Part shown: positions 27,610 through 36,472 of the stretch, one piece after another
Numbering within the stretch: the first letter of the stretch is position 1
How the letters are laid out: each line of letters opens with the position of its first letter
Source of the DNA: JBOGCH01 sp051656645
GTDB lineage: Bacteria > Bacteroidota > Bacteroidia > Bacteroidales > Marinifilaceae
NCBI GenBank assembly: GCA_051656645.1
Contig: JBOGCH010000015.1
Coordinates: 62,001 to 126,000, forward strand
DNA length: 64,000 nt
Direction of reading: 5' to 3'
Program-made: the position numbers and the translations under genes
The notes under the pieces: model-generated
The model's input: only the letters and a program-made list of their open reading frames with translations
Databases searched by the model: none
What the model was told of the DNA's origin: nothing

Positions 27610-28023
27610 ATGAAACATCTTTTAATTACACTTATTGCTCTTCTTTTTATTACGAAAGCAAGTGCAGAAGAATTCAAATCAAGTCAAATATTAGGTAAAT
27701 GGTATAACCCGTATACTGTAGAGAATTTAGGAGAATATAGGGGTTTTCATTTTAAACGAAATGGAAAATGCGAGGCTCTTGGTATTAAATCGTTAGAGTT
27801 AGATTCCTGGAGAATTGAAAAAGGAAGACTTATTATTGAAGGAATAGAGATTACGGAGGATGGTAAACGAATACCATATAAGACATCTGAACGTATTGAT
27901 ACACTATCTAAAACAAAACTTTCCTTAGTTGCTGCAGAAAAACCTTTTAGAATGGTATTTGTTTATATGCCAAAAACTGAGATTAAGAAACGATTACAGT
28001 CTAAAGGCGACAAACAGGAATAG
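27610..28023 (+). CDS. small secreted lipocalin-like protein
   Basis: A 137-residue protein with signal peptide 'LLFITKASAEE'. The mature part opens with 'ILGKWYNPYTVENLG', the G-x-W element of lipocalin-like domains, and continues with alternating short strands ('FKRNGKCEALG', 'SWRIEKGRLIIEG', 'KLSLVAAEKPFRMVFVY'). Small proteins of this type are common in Bacteroidales and act as presumed binding proteins; the ligand is unknown. It is 20 bp after the second peptidase and is the last gene before a strong terminator. Confidence 0.65.
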   Translation: MKHLLITLIALLFITKASAEEFKSSQILGKWYNPYTVENLGEYRGFHFKRNGKCEALGIKSLELDSWRIEKGRLIIEGIEITEDGKRIPYKTSERIDTLSKTKLSLVAAEKPFRMVFVYMPKTEIKKRLQSKGDKQE

Positions 28024-28077
28024 TAGTATCTCATTTAACCAAACAATTAAGCAAATGCACTATTGAATTGCTTATGA

Positions 28078-28117
28078 ATAACACCATGATTCTAAAATTA
28101 TAGAGTCATGGTGTTAT
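28078..28117 (+). terminator. terminator of the SusCD/peptidase locus
   Basis: ATAACACCATGATTCT (28078-28093) pairs with AGAGTCATGGTGTTAT (28102-28117) with one mismatch around an 8-nt loop. It closes the plus-strand locus 54 bp after the last stop codon and may also serve the converging ClC gene. Confidence 0.8.
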
Positions 28118-28203
28118 TATGTTAATATATAACGTTATAGTGCTGTTTTTTGTAGTTTCTCCTAATAAATTATAGGCCTTATCCCATCACAAAGATCCTC
28201 ATG

Positions 28204-29793
28204 TCACTCATTACACAACACCCTATACGCCTTGCTTAGTGTTTCCAGGTCCTTGGAGGTGAATTGAACTTCGAGGACATCGTCTTTTTGGAGAATAACG
28301 TCGTCAGTACTATTCCATACATCATCGCGTTTGTAACGGACGATGGCCGATCCGCCGGGGACTGTTATGTTGTGCACAGGTTTCCCAATGAGATAGGAGC
28401 CGTCGAGTACTTTATAGTAGTTAAATATTTTCTCGTCGGAGGTTTCATAGTCTTCGGGTAACATGTAGCGATATAGCAAATCATATATGGGTTGTACCCT
28501 CATTAGTTGGCTAATAAAGAAGGTTACGCCAACTAGTACAATCATCCAGAAGAAGTCGGTGAATAGGTTGGTCATTTCCAGCATAAGGACTAGTCCGGTA
28601 AGAGGGGAGCGTACTACAACGGCAAATATCCCCCCCATAGACATTAGCATAAAGAATCCGCTATAGGCTTGGTATGGAAGTCCGAATTCACAAAGAAGGA
28701 GACAAAAAAGTTTACCGGATAGGGCCCCAATAACTAGTAGAGGAAGGAATATCCCGCCCGGAACACCCGTACAATAGCATAGGGGAGTGTATACTAGTTT
28801 TACTACTAGCATTATGATAACAAGCCATATCGTTACTTTCGTATCGGCATATTTAAATATAAGTGGTTCTCCTCCGGCAAGAATGTCGGGGATGAAGTAA
28901 CCTAGAAAATAGGTAATAACGGCAAGTCCAAGAAATAATATATAGGGAGCAAACTTGCTTCGTTTTTTGAAACGTGTAAACATCTCCTTAAAGTAAATAA
29001 GAAGGTAGTTAAATACCATGCCAAATAGGGATAGAAATATGGCTAATGCCAACATGGTTGCTAAGATGGTGGGAATTTCGTTGGGATTGGGCATAGCGCT
29101 ACTTAACAAGGAGTATTTGTCCTCGTTACCAAAGGCAAGTTTTGCCATCCATCCGGAGGCAATTGCCGCTAAAAAGGCGGTTACAGTGCTACGCGAGGAT
29201 TGGTACTTAGTAATTTCCTCATGTACAAATATGGTAGAGGCAAGTGGTGCCGTAAATGCGGAGGATAGACCTGCAGCCGCACCTCCTGTAATGAGGAAGC
29301 GCTTGTTGGCAACATCCACTTTTGTCCATTTGCCAATGAGGTCGCCAATAAATGCGCCAATTTGTACGCTTGGACCTTCACGGCCCAAAGAAAATCCCAT
29401 GCCAATACCCACAATTCCGCCAATGAATTTAAGGATGAGCCTCCATCCGGAGGCGATGAGAGGGAAACGGTTACAAATGTATCCTTCTACTTGTGGAATA
29501 CCACTACCGTTTATATACTTTACTTTTTGCACCATGAGGTAGAGCAACAGTCCTACAGCCCATATGCCTATAATGATGAGAATGTCATAGTACCATGCAT
29601 AGGTGTGCGCGTATATATAGTCTCGAATGCCAACGGAGTGCTCAATAAGATATCGATAGGGTACAGTGACGAGCCCGACAGCTAGGCCGGTCATAATGCT
29701 CATGAGAAAGATTTTTAGATCAATCTTCCTGTATAGATGCCGCATTTTAATTATCGGCTTTTCTATTCGCCACCCTTTACTATTTTTAAACAT
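28204..29793 (-). CDS. ClC-family chloride transporter with C-terminal TrkA-C domain
   Basis: A 529-residue inner-membrane protein. The ClC selectivity motifs are visible in order: 'GSGIPQVEG', 'GREGPSVQ' (containing the external gating glutamate) and 'GGIFLPLLVIGALSG'. 'FVHEEITKY' supplies a glutamate at the position of the internal proton-transfer residue, which favours an H+/Cl- exchanger over a channel. About ten hydrophobic helices precede a soluble tail (about 440-529) with a TrkA-C/RCK_C-like beta fold ('KPVHNITVPGGSAIVRYKR', 'ILQKDDVLEVQFTS'), a regulatory ligand-binding domain in transporters. It is 80 bp after hydG on the same strand; no functional link is apparent. Confidence 0.92.
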   Translation of the reverse strand: MFKNSKGWRIEKPIIKMRHLYRKIDLKIFLMSIMTGLAVGLVTVPYRYLIEHSVGIRDYIYAHTYAWYYDILIIIGIWAVGLLLYLMVQKVKYINGSGIPQVEGYICNRFPLIASGWRLILKFIGGIVGIGMGFSLGREGPSVQIGAFIGDLIGKWTKVDVANKRFLITGGAAAGLSSAFTAPLASTIFVHEEITKYQSSRSTVTAFLAAIASGWMAKLAFGNEDKYSLLSSAMPNPNEIPTILATMLALAIFLSLFGMVFNYLLIYFKEMFTRFKKRSKFAPYILFLGLAVITYFLGYFIPDILAGGEPLIFKYADTKVTIWLVIIMLVVKLVYTPLCYCTGVPGGIFLPLLVIGALSGKLFCLLLCEFGLPYQAYSGFFMLMSMGGIFAVVVRSPLTGLVLMLEMTNLFTDFFWMIVLVGVTFFISQLMRVQPIYDLLYRYMLPEDYETSDEKIFNYYKVLDGSYLIGKPVHNITVPGGSAIVRYKRDDVWNSTDDVILQKDDVLEVQFTSKDLETLSKAYRVLCNE

Positions 29794-29872
29794 GATATGA
29801 TGTGTTTATACCATGTAAAAAACGAGATGGGGAATAATATTGTTTTATAATGATTGATTTTTATATATGTAC

Positions 29873-31291
29873 TTAAAAGCGGAAATCGCGTTCCCCGTTT
29901 TCAATATCGATGAGTCGTTTCTGTGCAATTTCTTTGACTTTATTATTTGGAATGAATTGTAGTTGTTGCATTATCATTTTTATGCCTTTACTACGCACAG
30001 CGTCCGAGGCGTAATCCTGTAAATACTCCTGTAATGTGATTAGGGCATTTGGCGCGCAGCAGTTGGCAATTTGTCCACTTTTTAGCAGTTGCATAAAGCG
30101 GTCGCCTGTACGGCCTTCTCTGTAGCAGGCAGTGCAGAAACTTGGTATGTAGCCAAGGTCTAAAAGCCATTCAACAATTTCATCCAGAGTGCGTTTATCG
30201 CTAACGTCGAATTGTGCTGAGTTTTCATCGCGCAATTCGGGTTCTCCGTATCCTCCAACAGTGGTACGAGAGCCTCCACTGAGTTGTGTAACACCTACTT
30301 CTAGTACCTTTTCGCGCGATGCTTGAGACTCGCGTGTGGAAACAATCATGCCGGTATAGGGAACTGCAATACGCAGAACGGCTACTATTTTGCGGAACAT
30401 ATCGTCGCTAATTGTGTTTTTATAATCGGCAGTATCCACATCGTCCGCCGGACAAATGCGAGGGACACTGATTGTGTGCGGACCTACTCCGAATTTTGCT
30501 TCCAAATGTTCCGCATGCATAAGCATTCCAATAAAGTCATAGCGATAGGTGTTTAAACCAAACAGTACGCCTATGCCTACATCGTCAATTCCTGCCTCCA
30601 TGGCGCGGTCCATAGCTTCCGTGTGGTAAGCATAGTTGTGTTTTGGCCCGGTGGGATGGAGTTGTTGGTATAGCTCCTTGTTGTATGTTTCTTGGAACAG
30701 AATGTAGGTACCAATACCAGCATCTTTTAGTTTACGGTAGTTCTCAACGCTGGTAGCGGCAATGTTGACATTGACCCTTCTAATGGCGCCGTTTTTATGT
30801 TTGATACTGTATATGGTTTTAATACTCTCTAGGATGTATTCGATAGGGTTATTTATAGGGTCCTCACCTGCTTCGAGAGCAAGGCGTTTATGCCCCATAT
30901 CTTGTAGCGCTACCACCTCATTGTATATTTCTTGCTGGGTGAGCTTGCGTCTTGCAATGGTTTTATTTTTGAAATGGTACGGACAGTAAACGCACCCATT
31001 TACACAGTAGTTGGACAGATATAGCGGTGCGAACATAACAATCCGGTTGCCATAAAATTGCTGCTTTATCTGTTTGGCAAGTGCAAATATTTGCTCCCGT
31101 ATTTTAGGATCAGTACACTCCAATAGTACGGCTGCTTCCCTATGTGTTAAGCCTATACGCGTGGCAGCCTTTTCCAGAATTTGATTAATCAGCTCAATAT
31201 TGTCCTTGTTTTTTACCGCATAATCCATAGTGTCAAGAATTTCTTGATTGTCTATAAATTCATTTGCGTTAGCGGATAGTATATTGTACAT
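29873..31291 (-). CDS. hydG: [FeFe]-hydrogenase H-cluster maturase HydG
   Basis: HydG is a radical-SAM tyrosine lyase that produces the CO and CN ligands of the [FeFe]-hydrogenase H-cluster. The 472-residue protein has the radical-SAM cluster Cys96-x3-Cys100-x2-Cys103 ('CVNGCVYCPY') and the 'EAGEDP' strand. It also has the C-terminal auxiliary cluster Cys386-x2-Cys389-x22-Cys412 ('CTACYREG' to 'NCCAPNA'). The length and the C-terminal cluster separate it from the shorter thiamin enzyme ThiH. No hydE, hydF or hydrogenase gene lies in this window, so the partners must be elsewhere. Its presence implies an anaerobic hydrogen metabolism. Confidence 0.95.
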   Translation of the reverse strand: MYNILSANANEFIDNQEILDTMDYAVKNKDNIELINQILEKAATRIGLTHREAAVLLECTDPKIREQIFALAKQIKQQFYGNRIVMFAPLYLSNYCVNGCVYCPYHFKNKTIARRKLTQQEIYNEVVALQDMGHKRLALEAGEDPINNPIEYILESIKTIYSIKHKNGAIRRVNVNIAATSVENYRKLKDAGIGTYILFQETYNKELYQQLHPTGPKHNYAYHTEAMDRAMEAGIDDVGIGVLFGLNTYRYDFIGMLMHAEHLEAKFGVGPHTISVPRICPADDVDTADYKNTISDDMFRKIVAVLRIAVPYTGMIVSTRESQASREKVLEVGVTQLSGGSRTTVGGYGEPELRDENSAQFDVSDKRTLDEIVEWLLDLGYIPSFCTACYREGRTGDRFMQLLKSGQIANCCAPNALITLQEYLQDYASDAVRSKGIKMIMQQLQFIPNNKVKEIAQKRLIDIENGERDFRF

Positions 31292-31555
31292 GGTTCTGTC
31301 CTAATTATTATGTGATATACAAACTTACAAACATTTTTGTTTACTTATAACAGATATGGGTTTTATTTGGTGCAGTGCCATGCTGTGCAGTAATAACGGA
31401 GGTTTGCAATTCTTGATGAGGATTAATTATTCAAGTTACTCAAATTTATATTTTATGTGCGGAAGTAAGTGTCTGTAATTCAATATATATCTTGAAGCCC
31501 ACAATGGGCTCATGTCTACAGTATGGAGCACGCTTGCCCATATCCCCAAGCTACT

Positions 31556-31738
31556 CCCTCTCTGTTTGCCCTCTGGTTGCTCTCTGGTTGCGCCCTATCA
31601 ACTAGGCATTAAGTTCGTATCAAGTTCGCATTAACTTCGAGTCTATAAACTCGAATATAACACGAACTTAATGCGAAGTTGATGCGAACTTGACAGGGTG
31701 TAATCAGAGAGGGAACAGAGGGCAAACAGAGGGAGATG
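31556..31738. repeat. 11-bp-unit inverted repeat array, element 2
   Basis: A 183-bp imperfect hairpin. The left arm is eight consecutive 11-bp blocks (31556-31643): CCCTCTCTGTT, TGCCCTCTGGT, TGCTCTCTGGT, TGCGCCCTATC, AACTAGGCATT, AAGTTCGTATC, AAGTTCGCATT and AACTTCGAGTC. The right arm repeats the inverse in the same 11-bp phase up to 31738, for example ACGAACTTAAT, GCGAAGTTGAT and GCGAACTTGAC (31662-31694), then AGAGAGGGAAC, AGAGGGCAAAC and AGAGGGAGATG (31706-31738). Two unit families (TCTGGTTGC-like outside, AAGTTCGCAT-like inside) therefore share one phase. The tip is TTCGAGT-CTATAA-ACTCGAA. It lies 265 bp from hydG and 380 bp from aspS, both divergent, so it is not placed as a terminator. 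Confidence 0.9.
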
Positions 31739-32041
31739 CAAGGGAGGCTTGCAGGGTGAGTTAACTATACGCAAGTATTGAGCGCTATAAGTTATGGGTG
31801 CGGAACAAGGTAGTGGATGGGCTGTGATTTAATAGAGAGGAGGCAAAGATGGTGTATTCCTTTAGCTAATAGTTGTTGAAAACCGGGTGTATGATTAATA
31901 TTTAGGTGTTTGTGTATAGAGTGGTTTTAGGGAGAAAATATATTAAGGGAAGGATAATATCTTTTTATATGGTTTTTAGGCAATTAGGTGATGGGGTTAT
32001 TGCTTTAAAATTGTTTTTTTGTTAGAAAATGGCTAACTTGC

Positions 32042-32054
32042 ACACTCGGAGTGT
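32042..32054. promoter_or_regulatory. 13-bp palindrome upstream of aspS
   Basis: ACACTC-G-GAGTGT is a perfect 6-1-6 inverted repeat about 64 bp before the aspS ATG, followed by a TTGATGTTTG segment that weakly resembles a -7 box. It may be an operator or the upstream part of the promoter. Confidence 0.3.
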
Positions 32055-32117
32055 CTTGATGTTTGGTATGTCTTGATACAGAGAAGATTAAATAAATTAT
32101 ATTAATACAAAATAAGT

Positions 32118-33863
32118 ATGTACAGAACACACACATGCGGAGCATTACGCATGGATAATCTAAATGAGAAAGTAACACTGTGTGGTTGGGTTCAGAAAGT
32201 GCGCAACCTTGGTGCCATGACTTTTATTGATATCCGCGACAGATATGGAATTACTCAGTTGGTTGTTGATGAGCATGCCGGCGAGGCAATTAAGAATGTA
32301 TCGTCACAGTTGGGACGTGAGTATGTAATCCAGGCTACCGGAAAAGTGGTGGAACGTGCGAGCAAAAACGCAAAGATTCCTACAGGAGATATAGAGATTA
32401 TTTTGGACGAATTGGTTATTTTAAATCAATCTGAAACACCTCCATTTACAATTGAAGATAATACAGATGGTGGAGATGAAATCAGAATGAAGTATCGTTA
32501 CCTTGATCTTCGTCGTGCAGCTGTACGTAAAAACTTGGAACTTCGTCACCGTACTGCCCATTTGGTACGTAATTACTTGGATGGAGAGAGTTTCATGGAG
32601 GTTGAAACTCCGGTGTTAATAAAAAGTACTCCTGAGGGAGCACGTGACTTTGTTGTACCATCTAGAATGAACCAAGGTCAGTTTTACGCGCTACCCCAAA
32701 GTCCGCAAACATTTAAGCAATTATTGATGGTGTCCGGTTTTGACCGTTATTACCAAATTGTAAAATGTTTCCGTGATGAGGATTTACGTGCGGACCGTCA
32801 GCCTGAGTTTACACAAATTGACTGCGAAATGTCGTTTGTGGATCGTGAGGATGTGTTGAACATCTTTGAAGGTTTGACCAAACATTTGTTCCGTGAGTTG
32901 AAGGATGTTGAGGTAGGCGATTTTCCACGCATGACATGGCATGATGCTATGGAACGTTACGGATGTGACAAACCGGATATCCGTTTTGGAATGGAGTTTG
33001 TGGACTTAACGGCTATTGCTAAAGGAAAAGAGTTCGCTTTGTTTAACGATGCTCAGTATATTGGAGCTATTTGTGCACCGGGTTGTGCCGAGTACACTCG
33101 TAAACAATTGGATGGACTGACTGATTTTGTTAAGAGTCAGCAAATTGGAGCTAAAGGTTTAATATATATCAAGTGTGAAAAGGATGGTGGCTTTAAATCG
33201 AGCATCGATAAGTTCTATACTGCCGATGATTTAAAAGTGTGGGCAGATGCTTGTGGCGCACAACCCGGCGACTTGATTTTAATTCTTCCTGGAGAGAAAA
33301 GAAAAACACAAGGACAATTATGTGAATTACGTTTGGAAATGGGCGAACGCTTAGGTTTCCGCGATAAGAATGTATATCGTCCGTTGTGGGTTGTGGATTT
33401 CCCTCTATTGGAGTGGGATGAGGATAGCAAGCGTTTCTACGCAATGCACCACCCATTTACTGCGCCAATCCCTGAGGATGTGGCAATGATGGAAACTCAT
33501 CCAGGTGATGTACGCGCCAATGCGTATGACCTTGTTATTAACGGTGTTGAAATTGGTGGAGGTTCAATCCGAATTTTTGATAAAGAATTACAATCGCGTA
33601 TGTTTGATTGTCTTGGCTTTACCAAGGAAGAGGCGGAACATCAGTTTGGATTCCTACTTAATGCGTTTAAATACGGAGCGCCACCTCACGGAGGTATTGC
33701 GTTTGGTTTTGACCGCTTAATCTCTATGTTTGCCGGATTGGATTCAATCCGTGATACCATTGCCTTCCCTAAAAACAATTCAGGCCGTGACGTGATGATT
33801 GATTCACCATCGACAATCGCTCCTGAGCAGTTCAAAGAGCTTGGCATTGAACTAGTAAAATGA
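32118..33863 (+). CDS. aspS: aspartyl-tRNA synthetase
   Basis: AspRS charges tRNA-Asp with aspartate. The 581-residue class II synthetase has the N-terminal OB-fold anticodon-binding domain ('VTLCGWVQKVRNLGAMTFIDIRD', about 17-39) and motif 1/2 elements 'MKYRYLDLRR', 'QSPQTFKQLLMVSGFDRYYQIVKCFRDED' and 'RQPEFTQID'. A bacterial-type GAD insertion follows (about 280-410), then motif 3 'GGIAFGFDRL'. The length and the insertion are normal for a bacterial enzyme. It heads a plus-strand run that continues with holB 4 bp later. Confidence 0.97.
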   Translation: MYRTHTCGALRMDNLNEKVTLCGWVQKVRNLGAMTFIDIRDRYGITQLVVDEHAGEAIKNVSSQLGREYVIQATGKVVERASKNAKIPTGDIEIILDELVILNQSETPPFTIEDNTDGGDEIRMKYRYLDLRRAAVRKNLELRHRTAHLVRNYLDGESFMEVETPVLIKSTPEGARDFVVPSRMNQGQFYALPQSPQTFKQLLMVSGFDRYYQIVKCFRDEDLRADRQPEFTQIDCEMSFVDREDVLNIFEGLTKHLFRELKDVEVGDFPRMTWHDAMERYGCDKPDIRFGMEFVDLTAIAKGKEFALFNDAQYIGAICAPGCAEYTRKQLDGLTDFVKSQQIGAKGLIYIKCEKDGGFKSSIDKFYTADDLKVWADACGAQPGDLILILPGEKRKTQGQLCELRLEMGERLGFRDKNVYRPLWVVDFPLLEWDEDSKRFYAMHHPFTAPIPEDVAMMETHPGDVRANAYDLVINGVEIGGGSIRIFDKELQSRMFDCLGFTKEEAEHQFGFLLNAFKYGAPPHGGIAFGFDRLISMFAGLDSIRDTIAFPKNNSGRDVMIDSPSTIAPEQFKELGIELVK

Positions 33864-33867
33864 TTCT

Positions 33868-34983
33868 ATGCAATTTAAAGATGTTATAGGACATAATGAT
33901 ATAAAAGAGCAACTGCTTGCGTCCGTTAAGAACGGACGCATCAGCCATGCTCAACTATTATCGGGCAGAACGGGATATGGTACGCTTCCGTTGGCATTAG
34001 CTTATGCCCAATACATTTTTTGTACCGATAAAGGTGAGCAGGACTCTTGTGGAAAGTGTCCGGCGTGCCATAAAATGCAGAAACTTATTCATCCGGATCT
34101 TCACTTTGTATATCCGGTACCCGGCGCCGATAATGTGTCTGACGATTACAGCGCAGCATGGCGTGGGTTATTAAACCGAACTCCGTACATTACACTTGAT
34201 GATTGGTTGCCATTGGTTTCGGATGCAGGAAATGCGGTGGGCTCAATTACAGTAAAGGAGAGTGAGCGGATAATAGCAAAACTTAGCCTTAAATCCTTTG
34301 AGGCCGATTATAAAATAATGCTTATTTGGTTGCCGGAGTTAATGAATGCGGCAACGGCCAATAAGTTGTTGAAAATTATTGAAGAGCCTTATGAGAAGAC
34401 TCTTTTTATAATGTTGTCAGAGCAGCCTGAGATGCTGCTACCTACTATTTCATCGCGTGTGCAGCGTATACCTGTACCTCCATTAACGCGAGATGATATC
34501 AAAACCGAACTAATAAATACACGCGGAATTGACCGTGAGCGTGCCGAGCAGTTTGCAAAGATAGCAAAAGGGGATTGGCGCGTAGCTTTGGAACAATTAC
34601 GTGAGAACGAAGATTATATATACAATCAAGAACAATTTGTTGCTTTAATGCGTTTGTGTTGGGAGCGTAAAATGCCTACAGTCAATAAGTGGGTGGATGA
34701 GATAAGCAAACGAGGAAGAGAAAAACATAAAAACTTCTTATCGCATGCATTGCGCATGCTACGCGAGAGCTTTATGCGCAACTTTGGAAATGCGGAGTTG
34801 GTGTATATGACTCAACGGGAGGAAGGATTTGCGGAGCGATTTGCTCCCTATGTTCACGAAGGAAATATAATACCATTGTGTGAGGAATTTGAACGCGCTT
34901 ATGCGGATATTCAAGCCAATGGAAACCCAAAATATATATTCACCGATCTTTGTATCAAGGTGATGCAAAATATCCGTCCATAG
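33868..34983 (+). CDS. holB: DNA polymerase III delta-prime-like clamp-loader subunit
   Basis: A 371-residue AAA+ clamp-loader subunit. The zinc-binding cluster is Cys-x8-Cys-x2-Cys-x2-Cys in 'CTDKGEQDSCGKCPACHKM' at about residues 50-68. The P-loop 'GRTGYGTLPLA' lacks the catalytic Lys, as usual for the non-hydrolysing delta-prime subunit. 'NKLLKIIEEPYEKTLFIMLSEQPEMLLPTISSRVQRIPVPPL' is the sensor-1/SRC region, and 'SRVQR' is the typical arginine-bearing motif. It follows aspS by 4 bp and precedes the RicT-like gene by 37 bp. Confidence 0.9.
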   Translation: MQFKDVIGHNDIKEQLLASVKNGRISHAQLLSGRTGYGTLPLALAYAQYIFCTDKGEQDSCGKCPACHKMQKLIHPDLHFVYPVPGADNVSDDYSAAWRGLLNRTPYITLDDWLPLVSDAGNAVGSITVKESERIIAKLSLKSFEADYKIMLIWLPELMNAATANKLLKIIEEPYEKTLFIMLSEQPEMLLPTISSRVQRIPVPPLTRDDIKTELINTRGIDRERAEQFAKIAKGDWRVALEQLRENEDYIYNQEQFVALMRLCWERKMPTVNKWVDEISKRGREKHKNFLSHALRMLRESFMRNFGNAELVYMTQREEGFAERFAPYVHEGNIIPLCEEFERAYADIQANGNPKYIFTDLCIKVMQNIRP

Positions 34984-35020
34984 GACGGGTTAATACTAAT
35001 TAATCAATATATAGAGAAAA

Positions 35021-36472
35021 ATGGATAATAATATCGAAAATATAACCGATGCGGATGAGCAGAGTGCAAAGCACACGCCCATAATTGACCATCGGATTCT
35101 TGCCGGGAAGTTAGTTGTTTATAACTGGTTGAAGGATGTTCCTTCGGTAACATCGACACCCGAAGTGGTTGAAGTACGTTTTAAGAATACGCGTAAAGCG
35201 TTTTTCTCCAATCCTTCAAAACTTAATATAAAAGAGGGAGATATTGTAGCGGTAGAGGCAGCTTTGGGACATGATATAGGTATTGTGTCACTTACCGGAG
35301 AGTTGGTGAAGGAACAGATACGTTTAAAACGTGTGGACTTGGAACGTAATCCGTTAAAGAAAGTTTACAGGAGAGCTAAGCCGAATGATATTGAGAAGTG
35401 GCAGCAGGCTATTTCGTTGGAGCATGATACTATGATTAGATCTCGCCAAATTGCATCGGATTTAAAACTGAACATGAAGATTGGCGATGTTGAGTATCAA
35501 GGCGATAAAACGAAAGCTATATTCTATTATATTGCAGAGGAACGTGTGGATTTTCGCCAGCTTATTAAGGTGTTGGCAGAGAGTTTCCGTATCCGTATTG
35601 AGATGAAGCAGATTGGTGCTCGCCAAGAGGCAGGGCGCATAGGAGGTATTGGTCCTTGTGGGCGTAAGTTGTGTTGTTCGACATTTATAAGCAATTTTGT
35701 TTCGGTATCAACATCGGCGGCGCGCTATCAGGATATTTCTCTTAATCCGCAGAAACTAGCAGGGCAATGTGGTAAGCTGAAGTGTTGTTTAAATTATGAG
35801 CTTGACGCTTATATTGACGCACAACGCGATTTCCCTTCTACAAATATAGAGCTGAATACGGGCGACGGATTGTTGTATTACCAAAAGTCCGATATCTTTA
35901 AACGCGTAATGGTTTATTGCTATGACAGAGAAGGTAAAGGTATGTTTATATCTCTACCTGTAGACAGAGTGAAGGAGATAATTGCTTTAAACAGACGAGG
36001 AATAATACCTCCAAAAGCAATGGAAGCAACGGAAGAGGAAATTCAAATTAAGTATACTGACGGTGTTGGTGAAGAGAGCTTAAACCGATTTGACGATAAG
36101 AAATCAAAACGTAAGCGTACACAACGTAACGGCCGCCGACGCGATGATGCACCAGAGAATGGCGCACCTCGTACAGAACGTAGAGATAGAGGTGAGCGTG
36201 GAGAAAGAAACGATAGAGGTGAAAGAGTTGAGAGAACTGACCGTCCGGACCGTCCGGAACGTGCGGATCGTCCAGAGCGCCCGGAACGTAGTAAGAGTGT
36301 GATAAAACGTCGTGATCAGGCTGAAAAAACAGGTGATAATGCACCTGCAAGCGTAGAGGGTGGCGAAAGTAGCCCAACAGTTGACAAAACGCAGCAAGGG
36401 CGTAGACGTAATAACTTCCGCCGCAACAACCGAAACAAAGGAAATCATAAAGATATTAAAAGCGAAGAGTAA
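35021..36472 (+). CDS. PSP1-domain (RicT-like) protein with charged C-terminal tail
   Basis: A 483-residue protein. Residues about 50-320 match the PSP1/RicT family, with the conserved cysteine pairs 'GPCGRKLCCSTF' (about 210-221) and 'QCGKLKCCLNYE', which bind an iron-sulphur cluster in the Bacillus RicAFT complex that assists RNase Y. In Bacteroidota the family is widespread; its role is not settled. Residues about 365-483 are a low-complexity tail of Arg, Asp, Glu and Pro with repeated 'RPDRPER'-like steps, presumably disordered and RNA- or protein-binding. The stop codon TAATG overlaps the start of the rhomboid gene by one base, so translation is coupled. Confidence 0.85.
   Translation: MDNNIENITDADEQSAKHTPIIDHRILAGKLVVYNWLKDVPSVTSTPEVVEVRFKNTRKAFFSNPSKLNIKEGDIVAVEAALGHDIGIVSLTGELVKEQIRLKRVDLERNPLKKVYRRAKPNDIEKWQQAISLEHDTMIRSRQIASDLKLNMKIGDVEYQGDKTKAIFYYIAEERVDFRQLIKVLAESFRIRIEMKQIGARQEAGRIGGIGPCGRKLCCSTFISNFVSVSTSAARYQDISLNPQKLAGQCGKLKCCLNYELDAYIDAQRDFPSTNIELNTGDGLLYYQKSDIFKRVMVYCYDREGKGMFISLPVDRVKEIIALNRRGIIPPKAMEATEEEIQIKYTDGVGEESLNRFDDKKSKRKRTQRNGRRRDDAPENGAPRTERRDRGERGERNDRGERVERTDRPDRPERADRPERPERSKSVIKRRDQAEKTGDNAPASVEGGESSPTVDKTQQGRRRNNFRRNNRNKGNHKDIKSEE

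Larger units (their letters stand above)
31292..32117. other. 826-bp intergenic region between hydG and aspS
   Basis: The longest gap in the window, between divergent genes. It contains element 2 at 31556-31738, a small hairpin at about 31495-31512 (AGCCCAC / GTGGGCT-like, around 'gcccacaatgggc') and the 13-bp palindrome at 32042-32054. No conserved coding frame was found; the remainder is AT-rich without recognised features. A promoter for aspS should lie near its 3' end. Confidence 0.5.

Noticed and set aside
29873..31291. Thiamin biosynthesis enzyme ThiH
   Set aside because: Length (472) and the C-terminal CX2CX22C cluster fit HydG, and no thi genes are adjacent.
31556..31738. Insertion-sequence ends or a MITE
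   Set aside because: The repeat is internally periodic, has no shared sequence with the other two elements and no visible target duplication, unlike a mobile element family.
31292..32117. tRNA or small gene in the large gap before aspS
   Set aside because: No cloverleaf with a TTC loop pattern or CCA end was found, and the frames are short and interrupted.
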